Part shown: piece after piece, positions 52,682-62,232 of the stretch
Numbering within the stretch: the stretch's first letter is position 1
Layout: each line of letters starts with the position of its first letter
Origin: DASXVU01 sp963732855
Lineage (GTDB): Archaea; Thermoplasmatota; Thermoplasmata; Methanomassiliicoccales; UBA472
Assembly: GCA_963732855.1 (NCBI GenBank)
Contig: CAVTBB010000005.1
Span: forward strand, 248,001-312,000
Direction: 5' to 3'
DNA: 64,000 bases
The notes under the pieces: model-generated
The model's input: only the letters and a program-made list of their open reading frames with translations
The model's database searches: none
What the model was told of the DNA's origin: nothing
Made by a program: the position numbers and the translations under genes

Positions 52682-54390
52682 GTGGCAGATTTGACCTGGC
52701 CCGGGCTCTTTTCGAACTTCCAACCACCACTTGGGACCTCGATCTCGAACCTGACCCCCTTCCCTTCCTCTCCCGTCTCGGATATGGTCAAGCCAGTGAT
52801 CGCCAATATCTCACGTGCCGCATACAGCCCCAGGCCAGTATTGCTACCGAACCCCATCTCGAATATCTTCTGCTTATTCTCCTGACCGACTCCCTTTCCA
52901 TCATCCCGGTATACGAGGACCTTGAGGTTCCCACGGTCCTCGACATCCACCCAGATGTTCCTCACATTGCCGCCATGTCGTTGGGAGTTCTCCATCAGGT
53001 TGAAGAACATCCTCTCGAGCATAAGGTCCGAGAAAACCAATATTCCAGAGGTCTGGAAGTGGTATTCGATGGAACGCGACGTCATCGCCTCCTTGGCCTT
53101 CTCCAGGACCTCCCCCAGCCGTTGCCATTCTGGCGCCTTGACCCCGAGGTTTTGATACACCTTGGTGAAATCGATCCCCCGTTCGATCGCCGAAGCGGAT
53201 GCCATTATCCGTTCCATTATCCGCCTCAGATCCTCATCTTCCTTTCGTTTCGATGCGATCAGCTCACCATATCCGTGTATGATGGTAAGCTGGTTCAGGA
53301 TGTCGTGCCTGGTGATGCTTGACAGCAGATTGAGCTTGGAATTGGCTGTCTTCAACTCCCTCTGGTTCTTCCTTTCCTCCGTGACCTCCTGGAGCAGGAT
53401 GAGCGTTCCGTTCTCCACCCCCTGATGGTTTACGATTTTGGTTATGTGTATGTCCACAAGCCTTTCGCCGGACGTCCCTGGGAACGTAACCTCCTTCTTC
53501 GATACCCCATCCCGGACCAGTTGTTGGATGGCCGGCGACACCTCTGTGAGCATCTTTCCGCTGATCTCCTTGCTTTTCAGATCGAGCATGTCCTCGACCG
53601 CGGGATTTGAATAGACGACCCGGCCCTTGGTATCCAACACCAAGGTCCCATCCTCGATCGTCCTGATGACAGAATCGAGGACCAACGGGGTCATGTCCAG
53701 CAGTTCGTAGCGGAACGACCCGTAGAACAGCACTAGGACCGTTCCGAGAAATCCAGCATCCAGCATGAAGCTCATCGGAACCGCGTCCGAGAACGTTATC
53801 CCGATGAACAGCGCCAGCATGGGGAAGGCCGCGGCACCGAGAACGACCATCACCTGCGTCCGGTGGTAGCGGCTGGGGCTGAAAAGTCCTTGGGCCACGA
53901 GCGTTACGGCCGAGACCATGATGAAGACGAAGAACGCCACCAGGACCCAGAACCCTATCCCGTAGGAATAGGTCAGGCCGTTGATCGCACCGAAGAATTT
54001 CTGGCTGCTGATATCGGCATAAAAGCCATGGATGTTGTCGTTCGTCCAAAGGAGCGTCAGCAGAGCGGCCGGTACCAGGAACAGAAGGAAAAGCCTCTTA
54101 CGGTCCAGGATATCCTCCCGCCCCAGGTAAGAGACCACGAAGATCAGGAACAATGAAGGCAGAACGATGAACACCGACATCTCCAGCAGGTTCCACGCCG
54201 CCATGGTGCCCTTGTCGGGCGAAAGGATCTCGCCCAGATACCCTACCGTGAACAGGGTGATGGCGATCATCAGAAAAATGAACGGGGCCCTGATCGGAAG
54301 GGGCCTGGAGGTCCACTCCAGGGCCATCAGTGTCATCGCCACGGTTAGGGTGATCCATACCGGCAAGGTAAGGATGAATGTCAGATCCAC
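52678..54390 (-). CDS. Membrane histidine kinase (7TM-PAS-HATPase)
   Basis: 570 residues. The first 225 form a HisKA-7TM-type membrane sensor. A PAS domain follows (VIRTIEDGTLVLDTKGRVVYS; about 232-340). The phosphoacceptor helix reads TRHDILNQL (His about 360), a form common in archaea. The ATPase has an N box (LMENSQRHGG, about 467), DDGKGVGQEN and GLGLYAAREIL. No response regulator is adjacent. It is coupled to the QueG-like gene by an ATGA overlap, an unusual partner. Confidence 0.9.
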   Translation of the reverse strand: MDLTFILTLPVWITLTVAMTLMALEWTSRPLPIRAPFIFLMIAITLFTVGYLGEILSPDKGTMAAWNLLEMSVFIVLPSLFLIFVVSYLGREDILDRKRLFLLFLVPAALLTLLWTNDNIHGFYADISSQKFFGAINGLTYSYGIGFWVLVAFFVFIMVSAVTLVAQGLFSPSRYHRTQVMVVLGAAAFPMLALFIGITFSDAVPMSFMLDAGFLGTVLVLFYGSFRYELLDMTPLVLDSVIRTIEDGTLVLDTKGRVVYSNPAVEDMLDLKSKEISGKMLTEVSPAIQQLVRDGVSKKEVTFPGTSGERLVDIHITKIVNHQGVENGTLILLQEVTEERKNQRELKTANSKLNLLSSITRHDILNQLTIIHGYGELIASKRKEDEDLRRIMERIMASASAIERGIDFTKVYQNLGVKAPEWQRLGEVLEKAKEAMTSRSIEYHFQTSGILVFSDLMLERMFFNLMENSQRHGGNVRNIWVDVEDRGNLKVLVYRDDGKGVGQENKQKIFEMGFGSNTGLGLYAAREILAITGLTISETGEEGKGVRFEIEVPSGGWKFEKSPGQVKSAT

Positions 54391-54497
54391 GTCGGATTTG
54401 AGGGGCTACTGCTATAATAACTGACGGTGGATTCAATCGGGATCGACCAGGAAATACCCTTATTGTCCAAACGGTGCAGGTCTTTTGCCGTGAACGG

Positions 54498-55313
54498 TCA
54501 GTCTCGTGGTTCCCAGTTGGAATCCTGCCAATCGCTCCCGACCCGTTCCCGGCATTCGGCGATGATGGCGTTCACCTGTTTGTCATGCCGGACCTCCTGG
54601 GCGATATCGGTGATGAGCTCGTTCGTATAGCGCCGGTGACAAGCAGGGCAGAGGGTCTTGAGATTCCCAGGGTGATCCGAACCGCCCCTGGAACGGGGGA
54701 TGATATGGTGCACCTCGAGCGATTCGAGGCGGGTCCCGCCTCTGCCTCGCCTGAGGGTCGGGTCATAAACCTTGATGCGGCCCCGCTCAAAATTGACCCC
54801 ACAATCCTGGCATATGTACTTGTCACGCCGGAGCACCGCCGACTTGATCTTGGGCCATAGGACCCTTCGTACCAGGTCGGACGTCTCTTCGGCATATGGC
54901 TGCTGCTTTGTGCCAGTGAGGTAATATTTGCGCAACCCGGGGAAATCGGCCCTCATCTGTTTGAGCGCAGCCTTGGTGGATGCCCATGCCTCACAGATCA
55001 TCCTGGAGTTCGAGTCCCGACGATGCCTGTGCCCGCAGTGTGGGCAGGGGACCATCGTCCTCTTAGAAGACTTGTCTGAAATGGCCACACGGAATGGGCA
55101 GACCGCGGCCAGTTCTGGACCGCACACGATCGGTCTGCTCTCATCCGCCCCATGGAAGACTAGAGAGGGAATCGCTCCCTCGGTATCAGCCAGGCGTCTG
55201 CTCTTCATCAGGCAGTAGCTGTTCTCCGCGGCTGTCAGTCGAAAATTGCAGACCGGTTCTGATCGTTCCATCCTTTCCCTAGGATGATGCACTGGCCTAA
55301 TAGAATTTTTCAC
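54498..55313 (-). CDS. HNH endonuclease-domain protein
   Basis: 271 residues. A CPHCGHRHRRDS zinc knuckle near residue 90 is followed by a linker. The HNH nuclease comes last: CQDCG, then LEVHHIIPRSRGGSDHPGNLKTLCPACHRRYT, with both metal-binding Cys pairs and the central histidines intact. Such nucleases are often mobile or defence-related, but it stands alone without toxin, capsid or recombinase genes. The N-terminal 90 residues are not recognised; internal ATGs (for example at MERSEP) are alternative starts. Confidence 0.85.
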   Translation of the reverse strand: MKNSIRPVHHPRERMERSEPVCNFRLTAAENSYCLMKSRRLADTEGAIPSLVFHGADESRPIVCGPELAAVCPFRVAISDKSSKRTMVPCPHCGHRHRRDSNSRMICEAWASTKAALKQMRADFPGLRKYYLTGTKQQPYAEETSDLVRRVLWPKIKSAVLRRDKYICQDCGVNFERGRIKVYDPTLRRGRGGTRLESLEVHHIIPRSRGGSDHPGNLKTLCPACHRRYTNELITDIAQEVRHDKQVNAIIAECRERVGSDWQDSNWEPRD

Positions 55314-55380
55314 CGGAGGGGGATTGTCGTGTTCGATGGGAACGATTATCTACCAACGGGACCCCTAGTCAAGTTCAGTT

Positions 55381-56742
55381 ATGGTCGCAGCGAATGATTG
55401 GGACTGGCAGTTGTATCCGGAGACCGAGACCCTCCTTTCCGGATTGGTCCGCTCGTTCCTGAAAGGGAATCGCTATGCCGATGTAGTCCGGGGAGAGATA
55501 GAGAATACCAGCTCAACCCGTTTCATCGATTGGGTGGACAGCATGGAGATTCCGAAGGGAACCGCGACCGATGAGCACCTAACAAGGCTGGGATACATCA
55601 AGGAGCGGACCATTGGCTTGGACGGTGAGGCGTATAGACATCATGGTGGGGCATTCTTCCCGATAATGCTGCGAGACGACCAGCGATATAACCTCTCCTT
55701 GAAAGTCGATGATTTGGAACGATTCCTCGGTGCGAACCACATGACTCAAAAAAGGATTCTCGGAGAAAGGAACGCTCCGCTCAGAAAGGTCGAACTGAAC
55801 CGTGAGGACGTTCACTCTTTATGCGTTGTCGAGAGGCATGGGAGCATATCGTTCGATATAGACCAGGCAATTGACCTCAAGGAATATGCTGCCGCCCTGA
55901 ACATCCTGTCCTCCAGGAAAAGGACCTTCGAGTACGACATCGATGGCATCGAGGATCTGAAAGACAAGATCGGAGCCCTCAGGGATACCTTGGCCGCAGC
56001 GCGCCTGGCGGATGTTTTCTTCCGTGCTGAGAGGGCCTATTGGCTATCGAGGAACCGGGCCGGCATGGTGCAGTACAAGCGCCAGGAACATCTTGGTCTT
56101 GGATGGGGGAACCACGACCATCACACGTTCCGGTGCTCGAGGGAGAACTTCGGCAATGTCGTAGACATCTTCGAAGAGATGGGGCTGACGAAACGCGAAC
56201 GTTTCTTCGCTGGGACGCAAGCCGGCTGGGGAGCTCAGGTCATGGAACAGCCAGATTCCGATCTGGTGATCTTTGCCGATGTGGACCTGGGACCGGATGA
56301 GGGCCATACAAATTTCGTAACCCAAGAGCTCGAACCATTGGAGAAACTGGGCACAGTGGGGCTGTGGGTCGGACTGCACGGCGAAAGCGTCTTGGACTCG
56401 GGAATGCACCATCTGTCTGTCGGGTCCGATTTCAAGGGCATGCGGGAGGACCTGGGTGCCAGGGAGGTTATCTCTATGAACCCGTTCTCGAATTTCGATT
56501 TCCTCAAACAGTCTTTCACTGAGGCGGAGCAATGGATGCCCCGGAAGGAACGGATGGACCGTCTGGTGGAGGCGAACTATGTCCCTGAGAAACAGGCTGC
56601 CCGGTTCGTCGAGTATGGGGCGGTCGGAAGTCACCTTGAGATCGTCCAGAGGGACCGCGGTTTTAAGGGTTTCAACCAGGATTCGGTGAGCGCGATAATC
56701 CGGATGACCGATCCGCGGAAACGGTCAGAGATCGGAGCTTAG
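55381..56742 (+). CDS. Uncharacterised 453-aa protein with VOC-like C-terminal part
   Basis: No family is recognised with confidence. The N-terminal half (DWDWQLYPETETLL; FFPIMLRDDQRYNLSLKVDDLERFLG) is alpha/beta. The second half contains HHTFRCSRENFGNVVDIFEE, ending with FFAGTQAGWGAQVMEQPDS and VIFADVDLG, a His...Glu module like VOC (glyoxalase/dioxygenase) folds; MHHLSVGSDF may be the partner module. It ends 2 bp before the FAD-dehydrogenase gene, so the two form an operon. A metabolic role with that enzyme is likely. Confidence 0.6.
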   Translation: MVAANDWDWQLYPETETLLSGLVRSFLKGNRYADVVRGEIENTSSTRFIDWVDSMEIPKGTATDEHLTRLGYIKERTIGLDGEAYRHHGGAFFPIMLRDDQRYNLSLKVDDLERFLGANHMTQKRILGERNAPLRKVELNREDVHSLCVVERHGSISFDIDQAIDLKEYAAALNILSSRKRTFEYDIDGIEDLKDKIGALRDTLAAARLADVFFRAERAYWLSRNRAGMVQYKRQEHLGLGWGNHDHHTFRCSRENFGNVVDIFEEMGLTKRERFFAGTQAGWGAQVMEQPDSDLVIFADVDLGPDEGHTNFVTQELEPLEKLGTVGLWVGLHGESVLDSGMHHLSVGSDFKGMREDLGAREVISMNPFSNFDFLKQSFTEAEQWMPRKERMDRLVEANYVPEKQAARFVEYGAVGSHLEIVQRDRGFKGFNQDSVSAIIRMTDPRKRSEIGA

Positions 56743-56744
56743 GA

Positions 56745-58238
56745 ATGACAACGAACGATATCCTATCGATCAAAGGGAAAGTGATAACGGACGAGAGGCA
56801 ACTGGAGAGATATAGTAGCGACCTCAGCCACTACTACATGAGACCAAAGATCGTGGCTATCCCATTGGACGAGCACGATGTCGAGGTGGCTGTCGAGTTC
56901 GCCGTGAAATCCGGGACCGCGATAACCCCCAGGGGCGCTGGCTCAAACCTATCCGGTTCGGCGGTAGGCGACGGCATGGTCATCCTGACCCGGGAGCTGG
57001 ACCGGTTCGTCAAGAAGGACGAGAGCATCTATTCCTGCCAGCCTGGAATGGTGTTCAACAATCTGGACAAACAGGCCAGGACAGATGGGTTCTTCATTCC
57101 ATACGACCCCAGCTCCCGGGCGTTCTGCACCATCGGCGGGAACGTCGGAACAAGGGCGAGCGGCATCCGTTCGCTCAAGTACGGCAGTGTCGACAACTGC
57201 CTGGATTCATTGCGCTTCGTCAACCCCATCTTTGGCCTGGTCGATACCGCCAAGGAACTGCCCCCGGAGCTACGGCTGGCTTTGGATGATATCACCTCGC
57301 GATTCCGTGAGGACGAAGAGATGCTGTTGTTGATGGAGAGCCGCGCAAACCTAAAATCCAGCAGCGGATACAACCTGGGGGCGATGCTGGAAAAGAAGGA
57401 TATGAACCGGGTCGCAGCCCACCTCATGGTTGGTTCGGTCGGAACTCTCTCCGTGTTCACCGAGGTCCGTCTCAGGCTGAGGCCGATCCACAAAGAGAGG
57501 GTGCTTTATATGGCATTCTTTGACTCGCTGCCCAAGGCGGTCCGGAAAATGATGCCCGCGAGAGTGTTCGGGCCATCGGCATTCGAGATGCTGGATACAT
57601 TCGGGGTCAGGAACATGTCCGCCCTGATGCCTGTTCCGCCTGAAGCAAAGGCAGTGATCATGCTTGAGTTCGACGAGGCGCTGAGCGAGGCAGAGTCGAA
57701 GATGTCGGCACTGCTGAAGGGAACAGACAGTAAGGATCTGGTCTTCCGGGACCAGACTCTCATCGACAAGATCTGGGCGGTGAGGGAGAGCAACCTGCTG
57801 CGCATCAAGCACGAGCTGGAACGGCCGGAGCTCAAGTTCTTATCCTTCATCGACGACCTGGCGGTGCCCCCGGACCGGTTGCCAGAGCTGATCGATCGCC
57901 TGGATTCAATCTTCCGGGATGAGGGGACTCAGGTGATCATGTACGGTCACATTGGCGAGGGGAACCTGCATGTCCGTCCCTACATCAAAAAGGAAGGGTG
58001 GGAAGATCTCACCAAGAGGTTAGCCGACAAATGCTTCCATGCGGTGCTGGAGAATGATGGCACCATCACCGGGGAGCACGGCATGGGCCGGAACCGATCA
58101 AAGTACCTTCCAGAAGAATGGGGTAAGCGGGCATTCGCCTATTTCGAGGAGATCAAGCAGCTATTCGACCCGGAGGACCTGATGAACCCTGGAGCGGTGT
58201 TCACCAAGAACGATCTGACAGAGCATCTCCGGTTCTAG
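56745..58238 (+). CDS. FAD-binding (GlcD-type) oxidoreductase
   Basis: 497 residues. An FAD_binding_4 domain (TPRGAGSNLSGSAVGDG; CTIGGNVGTRASGIRSLKYG) is followed by an FAD-oxidase C-terminal domain (YGHIGEGNLHVRP; GTITGEHGMGRNRSKYLP). The family oxidises 2-hydroxy acids (glycolate, lactate) or similar substrates, and here there is no attached Fe-S subunit. AGGA lies 5 nt before the ATG. It is in an operon with the VOC-like gene at 55381-56742. Confidence 0.9.
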   Translation: MTTNDILSIKGKVITDERQLERYSSDLSHYYMRPKIVAIPLDEHDVEVAVEFAVKSGTAITPRGAGSNLSGSAVGDGMVILTRELDRFVKKDESIYSCQPGMVFNNLDKQARTDGFFIPYDPSSRAFCTIGGNVGTRASGIRSLKYGSVDNCLDSLRFVNPIFGLVDTAKELPPELRLALDDITSRFREDEEMLLLMESRANLKSSSGYNLGAMLEKKDMNRVAAHLMVGSVGTLSVFTEVRLRLRPIHKERVLYMAFFDSLPKAVRKMMPARVFGPSAFEMLDTFGVRNMSALMPVPPEAKAVIMLEFDEALSEAESKMSALLKGTDSKDLVFRDQTLIDKIWAVRESNLLRIKHELERPELKFLSFIDDLAVPPDRLPELIDRLDSIFRDEGTQVIMYGHIGEGNLHVRPYIKKEGWEDLTKRLADKCFHAVLENDGTITGEHGMGRNRSKYLPEEWGKRAFAYFEEIKQLFDPEDLMNPGAVFTKNDLTEHLRF

Positions 58239-58371
58239 AATCGACACCTACCCGTCTCTGCAATTCTGTAGAAGCATTCGATCAGTTCAGACGATTATCA
58301 AACCATGCACATAGACTGGCGAACATTATTAACCGCCGACAAACTTCGAACAATATCGGAGCTATACGGGC

Positions 58372-58731
58372 TTGCCACTTTCTGACCTCCTAAAGAGCCG
58401 GACTAGGATCATCTTCCTGTTGCTCATTATCGCTGGGATAGCGGTGACGGTCTCCTCTCTGGCAATGGCCTTTACGATCAATCCAGGCGATTCCATGGAC
58501 CTGTACGCGGTGGAATCGGCGGGAATGAGCATGGGCATGGTGATGCTCTGCCTCGGCATCATACTCATGAAGAACGGCGAGGATATCCTAGGCACGAACA
58601 TAACCGAGCTGGAAAAGCAACGCATGCATGATGACATGCATGACCAGGTCATGGCCGAGATGCGTCTTTCTGAAAAAGACCTGGAGATCCAGAAGACCAT
58701 TCAAGGTACGGATGACGAACTGTTCAAATGA
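58372..58731 (+). CDS. Small membrane protein, 119 aa
   Basis: Two membrane helices (IIFLLLIIAGIAVTVSSLAMAF and GMSMGMVMLCLGIILM) are followed by a charged helical tail (LEKQRMHDDMHDQVM). It opens with TTG at 58372 and no strong ribosome-binding site is seen. Not a recognised family. It lies between the FAD dehydrogenase and the convergent G3E gene. Confidence 0.6.
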   Translation: MPLSDLLKSRTRIIFLLLIIAGIAVTVSSLAMAFTINPGDSMDLYAVESAGMSMGMVMLCLGIILMKNGEDILGTNITELEKQRMHDDMHDQVMAEMRLSEKDLEIQKTIQGTDDELFK

Positions 58732-58860
58732 AGGTCCTCGAATCGCCTCGGGACAAGACTAGGGGCCGTTCTCCGGTTCCTCAAGAATGAAATGGTATGG
58801 AACCGCTCGGAGGAAGAACGATGAGTCGGGGTGGACTCCCCGCCCAACGTAAATGATTAC

Positions 58861-59967
58861 CTAGCTCTTCATGAGATGGCTTGGTGTCTCCGGCTTCGGT
58901 GAGAAGCAAAGCTCTGAGAAATCCTCCATTTGGACTTCCATTTCCGAAGCGGTTGAGGTCACAATACCCTCGAAGAAGTCCTTTAGGTCCTTGGGTGAGG
59001 CAGAGACCCGGGCATTCAAAATCAATCTTCCATCGTTCTTGAGATATCTTCCACCCCTTATCCCATCGGTCTGAATGGAATCCATCACCAGGCTCATCTT
59101 GACCGCCGCTTCCCTTGACTCGACCAGGACCTTAACGTGAGCGATGGCCTCGCTCCCGAATTTGGAAGAGACCTTTTTCAGGAGCGATTTAATAAAGACA
59201 TAGAGATCGACCGGGGTAGAGGCATGCAGGTGCGCAGTGGCGTTATACCAGCCCATGGAGGCTTTCTCCATAGCGAACATGCGATTGTCTGTCGGAGCGG
59301 CCGCCTTTTCGCTCAATCTATCCGACAATATGACATCGATGATCTGGTCCACATTCGTCATGGATTTGGATGAGAACACTATCACTGTGGCCTCTGGGAC
59401 CTCCAGTTTCACATGTCTGGTGGCTTCCTCGATCTGTTCTTCGGTCAATCTGTCGGCCTTGGAGATCAGGACATATTCCGCCTCATGAAGTTGATGTGCA
59501 GGGATTATCTTGCTTGACCCCAACCCGAAGCCTTGAGATTTTTCCAATAGTTCCGATATTCTGGTCCCGTCGAGGACCACCAGAAGAGGTGCCACTTCGA
59601 ATTCTTCGGGATACATAGTCCTCATCGGCACCACGACTGAAGCGAGGATGTTCGTCGAGGTCCCGATAGGTTCCGCAATAATGATGTCCGGCCTCCCTAC
59701 TTGCACCAAGCTTCGGGCATTCTTGACAAAATCATTGAAATTGGAGCAAAAACAACCTCCCATGACATCCATGACGTCGAACCCCGCGTTCCTGACGAAT
59801 TCGGTGTCCACCAATACGTTGCCCTGGTCATTTGTTATTATGGCAACTGATAGGTCGTGTTTTTCCTTCAATTCCCGGCCAATTGCGGTGGCCAGAGTTG
59901 TTTTTCCAGCCCCGAGATACCCACCAATGATTACAAATCTGGTCCTTAGGGCGGCTCTTGACGTCAT
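58861..59967 (-). CDS. G3E GTPase (CobW/HypB/UreG-type)
   Basis: 368 residues. P-loop GGYLGAGKTT, a metal-binding GGCFCSN motif (Cys-x-Cys) and SKADR for guanine recognition all identify the CobW branch. A C-terminal domain of about 150 residues (ATAHLHAST; HVKVLVESREAA) follows. These proteins insert or deliver metals or cofactors such as cobalamin or zinc; the exact client is unknown. It is a lone gene divergent from the ABC-F gene. Confidence 0.9.
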   Translation of the reverse strand: MTSRAALRTRFVIIGGYLGAGKTTLATAIGRELKEKHDLSVAIITNDQGNVLVDTEFVRNAGFDVMDVMGGCFCSNFNDFVKNARSLVQVGRPDIIIAEPIGTSTNILASVVVPMRTMYPEEFEVAPLLVVLDGTRISELLEKSQGFGLGSSKIIPAHQLHEAEYVLISKADRLTEEQIEEATRHVKLEVPEATVIVFSSKSMTNVDQIIDVILSDRLSEKAAAPTDNRMFAMEKASMGWYNATAHLHASTPVDLYVFIKSLLKKVSSKFGSEAIAHVKVLVESREAAVKMSLVMDSIQTDGIRGGRYLKNDGRLILNARVSASPKDLKDFFEGIVTSTASEMEVQMEDFSELCFSPKPETPSHLMKS

Positions 59968-60225
59968 AGGGGGAGGTATCTCGCCAGGTTAGTTATGCTT
60001 TACACTAGGATTGAATATGAAAGGCGACGTTCTGATCGGCATCCGATATGCTTCACTGCGATCTGGACAAGAGGGATGGGTAAACCGGTCCGAATGATTT
60101 GAGACCTCGTCCTGTATCGTACTGAATGTAATGAAGAACGGAGAACACGTGGATATCCGTAGTGAAGGACGGCCTTATTTGGAAGGTTATGTATCTCTTG
60201 CCAGTTGAATCCACATAAACAAACC

Positions 60226-60234
60226 TTTTTAAAC
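60226..60234 (+). promoter_or_regulatory. TATA-like box of the ABC-F gene
   Basis: TTTTTAAAC is centred 25 nt before the ATG at 60255, the spacing of a leaderless archaeal mRNA. Confidence 0.55.
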
Positions 60235-60254
60235 GGTTGCGTAATGGCAGCGTT

Positions 60255-62048
60255 ATGATCATCCGGGCCGATTCCATCTCACGCGCCTTCAACGCCAAGG
60301 AAGTGCTGCGCTCGGCCACTTTGCAAATCAACGAAGGGGACCGTGTCGGGCTCGTAGGAAGGAACGGCGCCGGCAAGACCACGCTTCTGAAGATCCTTAT
60401 GGGTGAGATCAAGCCGGACACCGGCGAGATCGCTATCCGAGCGAAGAAGATATGCTATCTGTCGCAGTTTGCTCAGGAAGGAGGGCCGGACAAGGTAGAG
60501 GATCTCCTGAACAGCACCTCCACCTCGACCAAACAGGAGACGAGGATGGCCGAGCTGGAAAAGATGATGGTCGATGGACCGGAAAGCGGCGGCATGGACT
60601 GGGATTCGCTCATGGAGGAATACAACACCCTTCATGAGGAGATGGCCAAGACCGGCTCAAAGGGGACAGGGGCCAAAACAAAGGACGCTCTCGTATCGGT
60701 CGGTCTCGAGCACATGACCGAGGGCCTCATGTCTGAGATGAGCGGGGGGGAGCGCACCAAGGCCCGCATCGCCCAGATCCTGATGCAGGCCGAAGATGCT
60801 GACCTGATCATCCTTGATGAGCCCACCAGCCATCTTGATATCGATACCGTTGAGTGGCTCGAGGAGTATCTCATGACCATCGGTTCCGGGCTCCTGATAG
60901 TGTCCCACGACCGTTATTTCATGGACCGGGTCGCGAACCAGATCGTCGAGCTCGAAGAGGGGGTCACCAACCAATACTCCGGCAACTACACCCAGTTCGT
61001 GGAAAAGAAGGAACTGGAATACGAGCGGTTGAAAATGGCGGCCGAGAAGTACTGCACGGAGAAGGACCGACTGGAGAAGATGGCCGAACAACAGCACGCC
61101 AAGCTTTGGTACAAGGCCACACACAAGGTCACGCTCAAGCGCATAGACCGCATGGACAAGGTCGATCCCCCCCGCGAAGAGCGCGACATCAAGATGAGGA
61201 TCGAGAGCGCCAGCCGGGGCGGGCGCGAGGCTATCCGGGCAAAGAACGTGACTGTCGAGCTGGGAGGCAGGAATATCATCGACGGGCTCGATCTGGACGT
61301 CGAGGTTGGGGACAAGATCGGCATCATCGGACCCAACGGTTGCGGAAAGACCACTTTGATCCGGGCCGTGATGGGAGAGATCGAGCATTCAGGCGAACTG
61401 TGGGTGGCACCAGGCGCAAAGATCGGTTACTTCGCGCAGGGCCATGACCACCTGAACCCTGATATCAGCGCAGAACAGCAACTGTTGCTGGACCTTGGTC
61501 CTGATGAGAAGCTCAAAGCCCGGAGCCTGTTGGCCAGGCAGATGATCACTGGATACGACGCCAACCGGCCGATAAGGACGCTGTCCGGAGGGGAGAGGGC
61601 CAAGGTCGCCCTGGCATCCCTGATCGCAGAGCGCAGGAACCTACTCGTCCTGGACGAGCCGACCAACTATCTGGACATTCCGTCAAAGAACGCGGTCGAG
61701 TCGGCATTGGCCGATTATACCGGGACAATGGTTGTGGTGACCCACGACCGTTACTTCTTGGACGCCGTATGCAACAAGATCTGCGAAATGAAGGACGGAA
61801 AGGCCAAAGTGTTCCCCGGAACCTACACCGAAATGAAGGGATCGAAGACGTTCCAGGAGGTTGTGGTCGAGGATGCGGGATTCTACAAGGTGCTGTCGTC
61901 GTTCACTGAATGGACCTCCAAGCGGAACTTCAAGGCCGGAGACAAGGTCTCAGTCGCGCCTAGCGAAATGCCGCTCTTCAAATGGGCATTGGACAACGGG
62001 AAGCTGAAGAAGGCCCAGGGAACCGAGAAGAAGAAAGTGCAATTGTGA
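60255..62048 (+). CDS. ABC-F family ATPase
   Basis: 597 residues with two ABC ATPase domains and no membrane helices. N-domain: GRNGAGKTT, EMSGGERTKAR, LIILDEPTSHLD. C-domain: GPNGCGKTT, TLSGGERAKVAL, LLVLDEPTNYLD. A charged helical linker between them is typical of ABC-F proteins, which act on ribosomes. The frame extends to a TTG at 60237, but the ATG at 60255 fits the TATA-like box at 60226-60234 as a leaderless start and gives the usual MIIRADSIS start. Confidence 0.92.
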   Translation: MIIRADSISRAFNAKEVLRSATLQINEGDRVGLVGRNGAGKTTLLKILMGEIKPDTGEIAIRAKKICYLSQFAQEGGPDKVEDLLNSTSTSTKQETRMAELEKMMVDGPESGGMDWDSLMEEYNTLHEEMAKTGSKGTGAKTKDALVSVGLEHMTEGLMSEMSGGERTKARIAQILMQAEDADLIILDEPTSHLDIDTVEWLEEYLMTIGSGLLIVSHDRYFMDRVANQIVELEEGVTNQYSGNYTQFVEKKELEYERLKMAAEKYCTEKDRLEKMAEQQHAKLWYKATHKVTLKRIDRMDKVDPPREERDIKMRIESASRGGREAIRAKNVTVELGGRNIIDGLDLDVEVGDKIGIIGPNGCGKTTLIRAVMGEIEHSGELWVAPGAKIGYFAQGHDHLNPDISAEQQLLLDLGPDEKLKARSLLARQMITGYDANRPIRTLSGGERAKVALASLIAERRNLLVLDEPTNYLDIPSKNAVESALADYTGTMVVVTHDRYFLDAVCNKICEMKDGKAKVFPGTYTEMKGSKTFQEVVVEDAGFYKVLSSFTEWTSKRNFKAGDKVSVAPSEMPLFKWALDNGKLKKAQGTEKKKVQL

Positions 62049-62232
62049 TCCGAATGCTGGACGTGGCATTTACCTTATTATTTTGTTTCTAAGTTTATTA
62101 TTTCACGAGGCGCCTGATCATCTTTTGCATCGTGAATCTCAGAAAGTGCAATTTGGACTGCACGCTTAAAATATGAACAAAATGGTAAAATATGGTGAAT
62201 GTTCGAGGCAATCTTTGGGTCCGGGTGTAACT

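Noticed and set aside
54498..55313. HNH protein as part of a prophage or defence island
   Set aside because: Neighbours are a histidine kinase and metabolic genes; no integrase, capsid, att site or partner toxin was seen.
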